Origin: Ignavibacteria bacterium
GTDB taxonomy: Bacteria > Bacteroidota > Ignavibacteria > Kapaibacteriales > Kapaibacteriaceae
Direction of reading: 5' to 3'
NCBI GenBank assembly: GCA_016191145.1
Contig: JACPPD010000003.1
Span: 248,001 to 312,000, forward strand
Length of the DNA: 64,000 nt
The notes under the pieces were generated by a model, which was given only the letters and a program-made list of their open reading frames with translations, had not been told where the DNA came from and searched no databases. Shown piece by piece: positions 57,496-64,000 of this stretch (positions are counted from its first letter, which is position 1; the number at the start of each line of letters is the position of its first letter). The translations under genes and the position numbers were made by a program.

Positions 57496-58237
57496 CGCAA
57501 ATATCGGATCGGTTCTCCGTGCAGATAAGCTGAAAAAGATTTACGGGAAACGTACCGTCGTTCACGATAGTTCCCTACAGGTTCGGCAGGGCGAAGTGGT
57601 AGGTTTATTGGGACCCAACGGAGCAGGAAAGACCACAACGTTCTACATGATTGTCGGCTTGGTTGCGCCGGAATCGGGAAGGGTCTTTCTCAACGAAACA
57701 GAAATCACTTCGAAACCAATGTATCGAAGGGCTCGCGCCGGACTTGCCTACCTCCCTCAGGAACCCAGCATCTTCAGAGGCATGAGCGTTGAAAACAATA
57801 TCCTTGCCGTTCTCCAACTCAAAAAAATGTCTGGTGCGGACCGACGAAGCCGCCTTGAAGGATTGCTGGAGGAATTCGGTATCGCTCATGTTAGAAAAAG
57901 CAAGGGCTATATGCTGTCGGGCGGTGAGCGACGTCGCTGCGAAATTGCCAGGGCATTGGCATCGGATCCCAAATTTATCTTACTCGACGAACCGTTTGCC
58001 GGGATCGACCCATTGGCAGTTGAAGAAATCATGAAGATTGTTCGGCATTTAAAAGACAAGGGCATTGGAGTATTAATCACAGATCACAACGTCCACGAAA
58101 CGCTTTCCATCACCGACAGGGCATACATCCTGATTGATGGAAGTATCTACGTCAGCGGCACTGCCGAAGAAGTGTCTAATAATCCTGGTGTTAGAAAGAA
58201 CTACCTTGGCGAGAATTTCACCCTTGCCAGGTATTAA
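57488..58237 (+). CDS. lptB: LPS export ABC transporter ATP-binding protein LptB
   Basis: The ATPase that drives LptFG in moving lipopolysaccharide to the outer membrane. The GTG at 57488 ([17 protein letters not shown]) is preferred over the TTG at 57464. Walker [18 protein letters not shown], the Q-loop [14 protein letters not shown], signature [16 protein letters not shown], Walker [14 protein letters not shown] and the H-loop [10 protein letters not shown] are all present and typical of LptB. It overlaps the htrA stop by 8 bases. lptA, lptC, lptF and lptG are not in the window. A tandem repeat array begins 12 bases after its stop. Confidence 0.94.
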   Translation: MTNANIGSVLRADKLKKIYGKRTVVHDSSLQVRQGEVVGLLGPNGAGKTTTFYMIVGLVAPESGRVFLNETEITSKPMYRRARAGLAYLPQEPSIFRGMSVENNILAVLQLKKMSGADRRSRLEGLLEEFGIAHVRKSKGYMLSGGERRRCEIARALASDPKFILLDEPFAGIDPLAVEEIMKIVRHLKDKGIGVLITDHNVHETLSITDRAYILIDGSIYVSGTAEEVSNNPGVRKNYLGENFTLARY

Positions 58238-58249
58238 GCAAGCAACAAG

Positions 58250-58362
58250 AACATGCCGGGAGGCATATGCTGCCGGGTAACATGCCGGGAGGCATATGCT
58301 GCCGGGTAACATGCCGGGAGGAATATGCTGCCGGGTAACATGCCGGGAGGAATATATCAGGG
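58250..58362 (+). repeat. 29-bp tandem repeat, nearly four units, behind lptB
   Basis: Units begin at 58250, 58279, 58308 and 58337 and read AACATGCCGGGAGGCATATG then CTGCCGGGT. The first three are almost identical (one C to A change), and the last is partial. Each unit is an imperfect palindrome around GCATATGC, so single-stranded copies could fold. Confidence 0.92.
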
Positions 58363-58479
58363 AACCTCATTCATGTTTTATTCGGCGACGTAAGAGGTTG
58401 ATAGGTAGTGACCTTAACTTTTGCAAATGATATTTTTTCTATCTAACTTGGATGTTACGTACTTCTGTTACGTAAAGGT

Positions 58480-58514
58480 GGGCTTGGGGCAACATGAGAG
58501 TTTGTGCCAAGCCC
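58480..58514 (+). terminator. Probable intrinsic terminator after the htrA-lptB operon
   Basis: GGGCTTGG pairs with CCAAGCCC around a loop that allows extra GCA/TGC pairing, followed by a T-rich tract (TTGCTTTTATTTT). The T run is on the plus-strand side. It may also stop the convergent TonB-receptor transcript from the other side. Confidence 0.6.
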
Positions 58515-58521
58515 ATTGCTT

Positions 58522-60717
58522 TTATTTTACTTCAAATTGTATCACCACACTCCGTGCCGGACTTAGGTTGGCGACAGCTTCGGTATAGTAGTAATCAAAA
58601 ACATTGCGTCCAACCAGACCTATGCGTATCGTCTGGCTGTACCAGTTCCTGATTGTCCAAAACAACCTGAGATCAACAACGTGCGCTGCAACACGAGCAC
58701 CTGCATCGGGGATAAAGAGCACAAGCCTGTTGTCGATGTTTTGAACTCGACTCTGAAAACGATATTCTGCCTGAAATTCAAGCGATTCGAATGGAGTCCA
58801 CGAACCTAGTGTGTACCACAGAATATTGTTGCGATACTTAAGCGTTTCGTTCAAAATCAAATCCTTTGGCAGCATGGCAGTGATGCCAGAGGCAATTGCA
58901 ATATCTTTTGAGACCATTGCCCGCGCGGTTAGCTCCATTCCAAAAATTCGTGCTCGAGTAACATTCGTAAACTGAATAGGAACGTTGGGATCGTCAAAGG
59001 CAAACGTGGGTTCGATAAGATCGTAAAGTTCGTTATCAAAAACTGCAGCATCCAGTTCAATTGGTATTAACCATTCGGTTGTTGAATAGCGCATGCCAAG
59101 CTCTGCCGACCATGAGGTTTCCGGCTTGATGTTCGGATTGGGCTTAACATCGAACGGACCATACTTGATGTTAGCATATCGCTCAGCGATTGTTGCGGCT
59201 CGAAAGCCCCTTCCCACCGATGCCCTAATGTGTAACGCGTCGAGTAACTTCCACGACATACCGAGCTTCGGTGAAAATTCCAGTTGAGCAGGCAATGAAT
59301 ATGTTTCTTCACGATCGGCACGCAGACCAGCAGTGATTATCATTGAATTGTCGAACGTGTATTCACCCTGTGTAAATGCACTGAACAACGTCTGTAGTTG
59401 ATTCCCATACACATCGGCACGCACGGCGTTGATTTTTCCAGAGATGCCACTTGTTGCAGTAAACACTTCGGAAAATGAATGCGTAATGTGACCATCGACA
59501 TTCCATGCATACGCAATAGACTGATTTGAATCGAGAGCCGCGTTATCAACGCGATTTTCAAAACGCGTTCTATACATACCTGGCCTGATGGTCAGCGATG
59601 TCTTTGAATCTATTAATTGCATCCACTCTCCAAATACTGCGATTTTCTGAGTCCACAGACGCTCGTTCAAGTCCTGCGCTGGCGGCGGACGTGTTGCATT
59701 GCGCAGATCCTTCCAATAGATAAAATTTTCAACATTTGATTCCGAAAACAGCGTGGCAACAGTAAGCTTAGCTTTATCCACGGGCTTCCATTGCACCTTG
59801 CCCCAGCCGAAACCGCGAAGTGAACGATCGAACTGACGGTAGCTTTCATCCGATCGGATGCCTCCGCTCAGGTTGATGCTAAATTTATCTATGGTTTGCG
59901 TCGCCCGCAGGTCCGCTCCCCACTGCGTTGGAACGGTAGTGCGGTATTTCCACTCGCCGTAACGAGGTTCAGTGTATGCTCCGCCATAAACTCTGGCGTT
60001 GATGTGCATACCCTCCTTAGGCGATTCTGTAAACATGCTTACTACTCCTCCCAAAGCACCAGTGCCATACAGAGCCGATCCGGCGCCCTTGATAACTTCG
60101 ATTCGTTCTACATCTGCAACGGGCATCACTTCAAACTTGACGTCGCCATTATCGCCAGAAAGCACGGGGAAGCCGTCCAGCAGCACCATTGTTCTGGAAC
60201 CGACGCCGAACGCAAAGCCGCTTGTACCCCGAACACTGATTTGATCGCGCACTACATTGACTCCGCTTACATACCTCAGAGCTTCGTCGAGTCTTGTAAC
60301 GTTCCTCTGCGTAAGCTCACGTTGATTTACGGTCGACACAGATATCGGAACGTCCTGCACATTTTGGACTGTCTTATTTGCCGATACAATTATTTCACCT
60401 GTTTTGATACTTGTTTGTAACATGGTAAGAACAACTTCAATAGAGCCATCATCCTTGATGAATGCCGTTACCGAAGTTGGCTCGTACCCGATCAAAGTCG
60501 CCTTAATAGATATTTTTCCTATGGGCACATACCGGAGAACAAAGCGTCCCGATGAGTTGGTGATTGCTCCGAGCTGCGTGCCTTCGATACCAATAGACAC
60601 CCCTGCGAGTGGCGATCCGTCCTCTCTGTCTGTTACAAAACCGTTTATCGTTCCCACCTGTGCAAGTGCATTGGTGCATGTAATGATGAGAACGCAAAAT
60701 GTCGGAATGAAATTCAT
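58522..60717 (-). CDS. TonB-dependent receptor with carboxypeptidase-like domain
   Basis: Outer-membrane importer, 731 residues. It has a signal peptide (FCVLIITCTNALA), then a CarboxypepD-like Ig domain typical of Bacteroidota (GTINGFVTDREDGSPLAGVSIGIEGT ... GRFVLRYVPIG). The plug domain follows (EIIVSANKTVQNVQDVPISVS ... VERIEVIKGAGSALYGTGALGGVVSM), then a barrel of about 22 strands ending in VVIQFEVK. The plug is closest in flavour to BtuB/FepA-type receptors. The substrate may be a siderophore, vitamin or metal complex but is not fixed by sequence. No cobalamin riboswitch is evident. It overlaps the lipoprotein gene by ATGA, so the two form a unit. Confidence 0.92.
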   Translation of the reverse strand: MNFIPTFCVLIITCTNALAQVGTINGFVTDREDGSPLAGVSIGIEGTQLGAITNSSGRFVLRYVPIGKISIKATLIGYEPTSVTAFIKDDGSIEVVLTMLQTSIKTGEIIVSANKTVQNVQDVPISVSTVNQRELTQRNVTRLDEALRYVSGVNVVRDQISVRGTSGFAFGVGSRTMVLLDGFPVLSGDNGDVKFEVMPVADVERIEVIKGAGSALYGTGALGGVVSMFTESPKEGMHINARVYGGAYTEPRYGEWKYRTTVPTQWGADLRATQTIDKFSINLSGGIRSDESYRQFDRSLRGFGWGKVQWKPVDKAKLTVATLFSESNVENFIYWKDLRNATRPPPAQDLNERLWTQKIAVFGEWMQLIDSKTSLTIRPGMYRTRFENRVDNAALDSNQSIAYAWNVDGHITHSFSEVFTATSGISGKINAVRADVYGNQLQTLFSAFTQGEYTFDNSMIITAGLRADREETYSLPAQLEFSPKLGMSWKLLDALHIRASVGRGFRAATIAERYANIKYGPFDVKPNPNIKPETSWSAELGMRYSTTEWLIPIELDAAVFDNELYDLIEPTFAFDDPNVPIQFTNVTRARIFGMELTARAMVSKDIAIASGITAMLPKDLILNETLKYRNNILWYTLGSWTPFESLEFQAEYRFQSRVQNIDNRLVLFIPDAGARVAAHVVDLRLFWTIRNWYSQTIRIGLVGRNVFDYYYTEAVANLSPARSVVIQFEVK

Positions 60718-61220
60718 GGTAGCGGCTGAGGGGGAAGGTTATCGAAGTCTACGAGAAAGTCTATGTTGACCACTGAGCCTACATTAACAACAACTTGTCC
60801 CGGCGATGAAGGATCGCCTTTCTCAGAATACACTGCAAGCATTTTCCAATCTGCAAGAAAATTGGGTCCATCACGCATTGCCACAACAACATAGTTGAAT
60901 GTTCTGGGTGGCATAGGAATTCGAAATCGATATTCTGTGGATTCAACACTGTCGGGTAGAGTCTCGCTAATAACTACCTGACTGTTTTGAAATGATTTCA
61001 AAATATCATCGGTGTTAAGGGGCTGGTTTTCGAACGCAATCACAAGAACCTGATAAACTGTGGTATCTGGCCATGCGTCAACCCCTCCTTTGTATGTTAT
61101 CGTACCCTCGAGGTATGAATCGGGCGGCAGGTCGCCCGGATCTAATCCATTGCAGGCTGCAGCGAATGCTATGACCACGAATGAACATGTTATCATTGTG
61201 ACGATCGGAACGTACTTCAT
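60714..61220 (-). CDS. Hypothetical lipoprotein upstream of the TonB receptor
   Basis: 168 residues with a clear lipobox (IAFAAAC, Cys about 23). The mature part (LEGTITYKGGVDAWPDTTVYQVLVIAF ... VVVNVGSVVNIDFLVDFDNLPP) looks like one small beta-sandwich domain, similar to domains seen in outer-membrane lipoproteins of the phylum. No family assignment. It is translationally coupled to the receptor gene, so the two may work together, for example as a surface partner of the importer. Its start lies only 37 bases from the divergent nnr gene. Confidence 0.6.
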   Translation of the reverse strand: MKYVPIVTMITCSFVVIAFAAACNGLDPGDLPPDSYLEGTITYKGGVDAWPDTTVYQVLVIAFENQPLNTDDILKSFQNSQVVISETLPDSVESTEYRFRIPMPPRTFNYVVVAMRDGPNFLADWKMLAVYSEKGDPSSPGQVVVNVGSVVNIDFLVDFDNLPPQPLP

Positions 61221-61257
61221 CAGCGTTCAGACAACCATTGAATAGAAGTTGGAAACT

Positions 61258-62751
61258 ATGCTAAGGATTCTATCTCCGCAAGACGTCAAAGATATCGACA
61301 CTGCATGTGTTGACTCGGCAGGCATTCCCATTGCCACGCTTATGGAGAATGCTGCTACGAGCATATCTGAGATTGTTCTTGTGCGATATCCCGAACAGAG
61401 GCGAATACTGGTGCTATGCGGCAACGGTAATAACGGGGGTGATGGCTTTGCTGTTGCCAGAATGCTGAGCGAACTGCATACAGTAACGGTTGCTGCCGAC
61501 GTGGATGAGGAAAAAATGTCGGATGCAACACGTGCGAATTTTCTGCGGATAAAAAATTCGTTACCTATGCTATCACTACGGGAAGCACAGTCTGTTGTTA
61601 ACAATGTTGATGTTGTTATTGACGCAGTGTTTGGCGTTGGCTTCAGAGGTAGTTTAAAAAGTACCGAAGTTGATTGGTTCTCCGAAATTCGAGCCCCTTT
61701 CAAAATTGCTATTGATGTTCCGTCGGGGCTGGATGCGCTTACTGGGAGCGCCGACGAATTTACGTTTTGTGCAGACCTGACAATATCCATGGAAGGGTTG
61801 AAGCTAGGCATGGTGTGCGATAGGGGACGCCGAGTGAGTGGCGAAGTCTGCATTGCTACAATCGGTGCACCACTTGATATTCTTGAAATGCATACCACTG
61901 CATTTGCCCTGGAGCAATCTGATGTCAGACAAATACTTCCTGAGCGGCAGAGGCAGACATCGAAATTCGACTACGGCCATGTACTGGTAATTGCCGGATC
62001 GGCTTCCATGCGAGGAGCCGCAGCGCTAACATCGCACGCTGCCTTGCGAGCGGGCGCGGGCTTGGTGGAATTGGTGACGCCATCGATTCATCCACTGATT
62101 CCAAGGGAAGTCATTGCAACAGAGGCTCCGGCGACAAGCGAGGGCACGTTTTCTTTGCAGGCACTGGACATCCTTCGGGCAAAAATTCAGCGGGCAACTG
62201 CAATCGCCGTCGGACCAGGAATTGGAGACAATCGTGAGTCACTTGAACTATTGGTCGACGTATTGAACGGTGTTAATGAACGAGTTCCGATTGTAATTGA
62301 TGCTGACGGCTTGAGAATAGTAAATAAAATTACGACGACGCTGAAGCATTGTGTGCTTACTCCTCATCATCGTGAATTTGAATATGTTGTTGAGAGAAAG
62401 GGCAGACTGTCCGGCTCTACATGTTTGGAACGCATCACAGCAAGCAGGGACCTTGCACAACAACGAAAGTGTATAGTACATCTCAAGAGTCATCCATCAA
62501 TTACAACCGATGGCGCCAAAACATACCTAACATTAGGAGGCAATCCAGGAATGGCCACTGCGGGCAGTGGCGATGTGCTTACTGGAATCATAGCGGGATT
62601 GTGTGCACAGCACGTTCCGCTACTACAGGCAGCCGCTTTGGGGGCGTATATACATGCGGCGGCGGGAGACGCCGCAATCAGGAACAGAGCGCCCGAGAGC
62701 ATTATTGCGGGCGACATAGTCGAGTCTATTGGCGATGTTATTCCATCCTAA
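61258..62751 (+). CDS. nnr: Bifunctional NAD(P)H-hydrate epimerase/dehydratase
   Basis: Repairs hydrated, inactive NAD(P)H. The first half (to about 220) is the YjeF-N epimerase, with ATLMENAATSISE and the phosphate-binding loop VLCGNGNNGGDGFAVAR, and FKIAIDVPSGLDALTG. The second half is the ribokinase-fold dehydratase, with GHVLVIAGSASMRGAAAL, AIAVGPGIGDN, IDADGL, LTPHHREF and the late ATAGSGDVLTGIIAGL. I use ATG 61258, which has a GGAA before it, instead of the TTG at 61249. The 497-residue length is normal. The vanZ-like gene follows after 12 bases. Confidence 0.94.
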   Translation: MLRILSPQDVKDIDTACVDSAGIPIATLMENAATSISEIVLVRYPEQRRILVLCGNGNNGGDGFAVARMLSELHTVTVAADVDEEKMSDATRANFLRIKNSLPMLSLREAQSVVNNVDVVIDAVFGVGFRGSLKSTEVDWFSEIRAPFKIAIDVPSGLDALTGSADEFTFCADLTISMEGLKLGMVCDRGRRVSGEVCIATIGAPLDILEMHTTAFALEQSDVRQILPERQRQTSKFDYGHVLVIAGSASMRGAAALTSHAALRAGAGLVELVTPSIHPLIPREVIATEAPATSEGTFSLQALDILRAKIQRATAIAVGPGIGDNRESLELLVDVLNGVNERVPIVIDADGLRIVNKITTTLKHCVLTPHHREFEYVVERKGRLSGSTCLERITASRDLAQQRKCIVHLKSHPSITTDGAKTYLTLGGNPGMATAGSGDVLTGIIAGLCAQHVPLLQAAALGAYIHAAAGDAAIRNRAPESIIAGDIVESIGDVIPS

Positions 62752-62763
62752 CAAGTTTTTATT

Positions 62764-63150
62764 GTGACACTGAGAATTATACTGACGGCACAGTTTATTG
62801 CCTTATCTGCACTCATCTATTGGCTTTCAGATATTCCTAACCTGGTGCCTCCGTATCTGGGATTTGACTTAAGCGATAAGGTTATCCATGCCCTTGCATT
62901 TTTCACATACGGCATTAGTTCACAATTAGCTGTGCTAGGCTGGATGCCCAATGCTGTTACGGGATTGAGAGTGACAGTATCAACATCAATTGCAGTGATG
63001 TATGCCGCCACTGATGAAGCCCATCAGTTAATGGTACCTGGAAGAACTGGAGCCTTAGATGATTTTGTAGCCGACTGCATTGGCATTGCATTAAGTCTGC
63101 TATTGCGTTCAATTCTCGGGAAAATCATACTCCGGTTCCATCGGGGCTGA
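62764..63150 (+). CDS. VanZ-like small membrane protein
   Basis: 128 residues starting at GTG, with four predicted membrane helices. Features typical of VanZ-like proteins are LIYWLSDIPNLVPP, DKVIHALAFFTYG in the second helix and YAATDEAHQLMVPGRTGALDDFVADCIGIALS in the third and fourth. Most VanZ-like proteins have no proven function, and this one need not concern teicoplanin resistance. It is downstream of nnr in the same direction. Its last 42 bases overlap the 3' end of the convergent dacB-type gene. Confidence 0.82.
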   Translation: MTLRIILTAQFIALSALIYWLSDIPNLVPPYLGFDLSDKVIHALAFFTYGISSQLAVLGWMPNAVTGLRVTVSTSIAVMYAATDEAHQLMVPGRTGALDDFVADCIGIALSLLLRSILGKIILRFHRG

Positions 63151-64000
63151 GTCGGCCTCAACTTCCTGAAACGTAATTGGTACTGGTTGAGTCCTCGATG
63201 AATCGTAAGAATAGTTAGCAAGTACGGTGATTGCGATGTTCTCGGCAGCTTTATATGATCTAACGTTCGCACCGTTCGAGATGAAGGAAAATGCAAGCTG
63301 CTCACCGTCGAGCGTTGTAACATATCCCGAAATGGAGCTTGTGTTTCTCAACGTGCCTGTTTTACCATGAGCATTGTTTGCCGCGAATGTGCCAAGCATT
63401 CTGCGTCGCAGGGTTCCATCCACGCCGGCAATGCTTAGAGTTGATTTGAAAACATCGCCGTAACCAGAATTGGCAACCTGGTTCAAGAGACTAACCTGTG
63501 TGAGAGCGCAAACTTTATTTCGGCGCGATAATCCGCTTCCATCGTTTAACAGGCTTCCATTTCGTTCTACCCGTAATGAATCGAGAGTGGCAAGCACTTT
63601 GTTCCTTGCACGGTCTGCAGTATTTGTCTGTCCGCCATACAGGCCCCCTACAATTTTAAAGACGTGTTCGGCAAGATAATTGTCGCTGCGTTTATTAACA
63701 ATACTGACAATATCTGTTAGGGGGCGTCTGAACGTTGCGATCACTCGTGACGAAGCTGGAGCCACCTTGGTGAACACCGTATCGGAAACAGAAATTCCAC
63801 CAGAGCGCATTCGGTTGGAAAGTGCGCCTGCGGCAACGAGGGCAGGGGAGTACATGCCAACGTATAGTGTAACGGTTCTGTTTCTTCCGGGAGAACCTTT
63901 GTATTGGAGTAGTTGAAAGCCATTTGGCTGTACTACTGAGACTACCGATACCCTTGGCGCGCGTACCTTTCTGGCACGTTTGCGCCGTTTCCGTTGTCTG
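63109..64000 (-). CDS. D-alanyl-D-alanine carboxypeptidase (S13/PBP4 type), 5' part outside window
   Basis: The frame stays open past the track start at 63855 to the right edge, and the extra residues (VTLYVGMYSPALVAAGAL) fit the family, so the gene is partial. Visible motifs of the penicillin-binding fold are the SxN triad in KRSDNYLAEH and the KTG box in HGKTGTLRNTSSISGYV. LLNDGSGLSRRNKV precedes it. S13 enzymes trim or crosslink peptidoglycan in the periplasm. The nucleophile SxxK and signal peptide must lie beyond 64000. The most upstream visible residues are unusually basic (RQRKRRKRARK). The C-terminus overlaps the vanZ-like gene. Confidence 0.85.
   Translation of the reverse strand, partial: RQRKRRKRARKVRAPRVSVVSVVQPNGFQLLQYKGSPGRNRTVTLYVGMYSPALVAAGALSNRMRSGGISVSDTVFTKVAPASSRVIATFRRPLTDIVSIVNKRSDNYLAEHVFKIVGGLYGGQTNTADRARNKVLATLDSLRVERNGSLLNDGSGLSRRNKVCALTQVSLLNQVANSGYGDVFKSTLSIAGVDGTLRRRMLGTFAANNAHGKTGTLRNTSSISGYVTTLDGEQLAFSFISNGANVRSYKAAENIAITVLANYSYDSSRTQPVPITFQEVEADSAPMEPEYDFPEN

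Noticed and set aside
58250-58362. CRISPR array
   Set aside because: Units are head-to-tail with no unique spacers, and no cas genes are nearby. The same holds for the other tandem repeats.

Overview
The window looks like chromosome from a member of the Bacteroidota/Chlorobiota (FCB) group, perhaps near the Kapabacteria/Ignavibacteria. The evidence is several secreted proteins ending in type IX secretion (T9SS) sorting domains, a PorU-type C25 sortase homologue, the Bacteroidota-style GlmU-like sugar nucleotidyltransferase, a thioredoxin/DUF6952-like/peroxiredoxin trio, and a few TAnnTTTG promoter-like boxes. Placement below phylum level is an inference. I saw no rRNA, tRNA, CRISPR array, transposase or phage module.

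Layout. 1-12.3 kb (+): end of a short ORF, a giant C25/PorU2-like protein, gyrA, a TonB-receptor-like outer-membrane protein and a long-chain acyl-CoA ligase. 12.3-16.7 kb: a decayed accessory patch bounded by two near-identical 23-bp direct repeats. It holds gene fragments, a lipoprotein gene, an unknown secreted protein and a metzincin-protease pseudogene with two nonsense codons and a frameshift. 16.8-23.8 kb (+): yqeY, mutS2, accC, purL, doxX, tightly packed. 23.8-27.0 kb (-): LolC/E-like permease, 3-hydroxyacyl-CoA dehydrogenase, kbl. 27.2-30.2 kb (+): secreted beta-propeller T9SS protein, convergent with mnmA (-). 31.5-32.7 kb: thioredoxin and DUF6952-like gene (+) facing peroxiredoxin (-). 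32.8-43.9 kb (+): tgt, yajC, ribBA, greA, subtilase, accD, arginase, outer-membrane protein, hpf, hprK, peptide-binding lipoprotein, AlbA_2 protein.

43.9-49.3 kb (-): CAP-domain T9SS protein, short-chain dehydrogenase, GlmU-like protein, pyrG. 49.4-50.7 kb (+): orphan sugar-type binding lipoprotein. 50.7-52.4 kb (-): a decayed ECF sigma / membrane protein / repeat-protein locus whose T9SS sorting domain is cut off by an in-frame TGA. 52.5-56.2 kb (-): priA, purT. 56.3-58.2 kb (+): htrA, lptB. 58.5-61.2 kb (-): TonB-dependent receptor and lipoprotein. 61.3-63.2 kb (+): nnr and vanZ-like, convergent with a partial dacB-type gene (-) at the right edge.

Most of the window is core housekeeping: DNA topology and repair, nucleotide, fatty-acid and riboflavin synthesis, tRNA modification and envelope transport. 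The most notable signals are a Tgt that has lost three of its four zinc ligands; 24-34 bp tandem repeats that begin in or next to gene 3' ends at four unrelated loci; and two patches of decaying T9SS-related genes.
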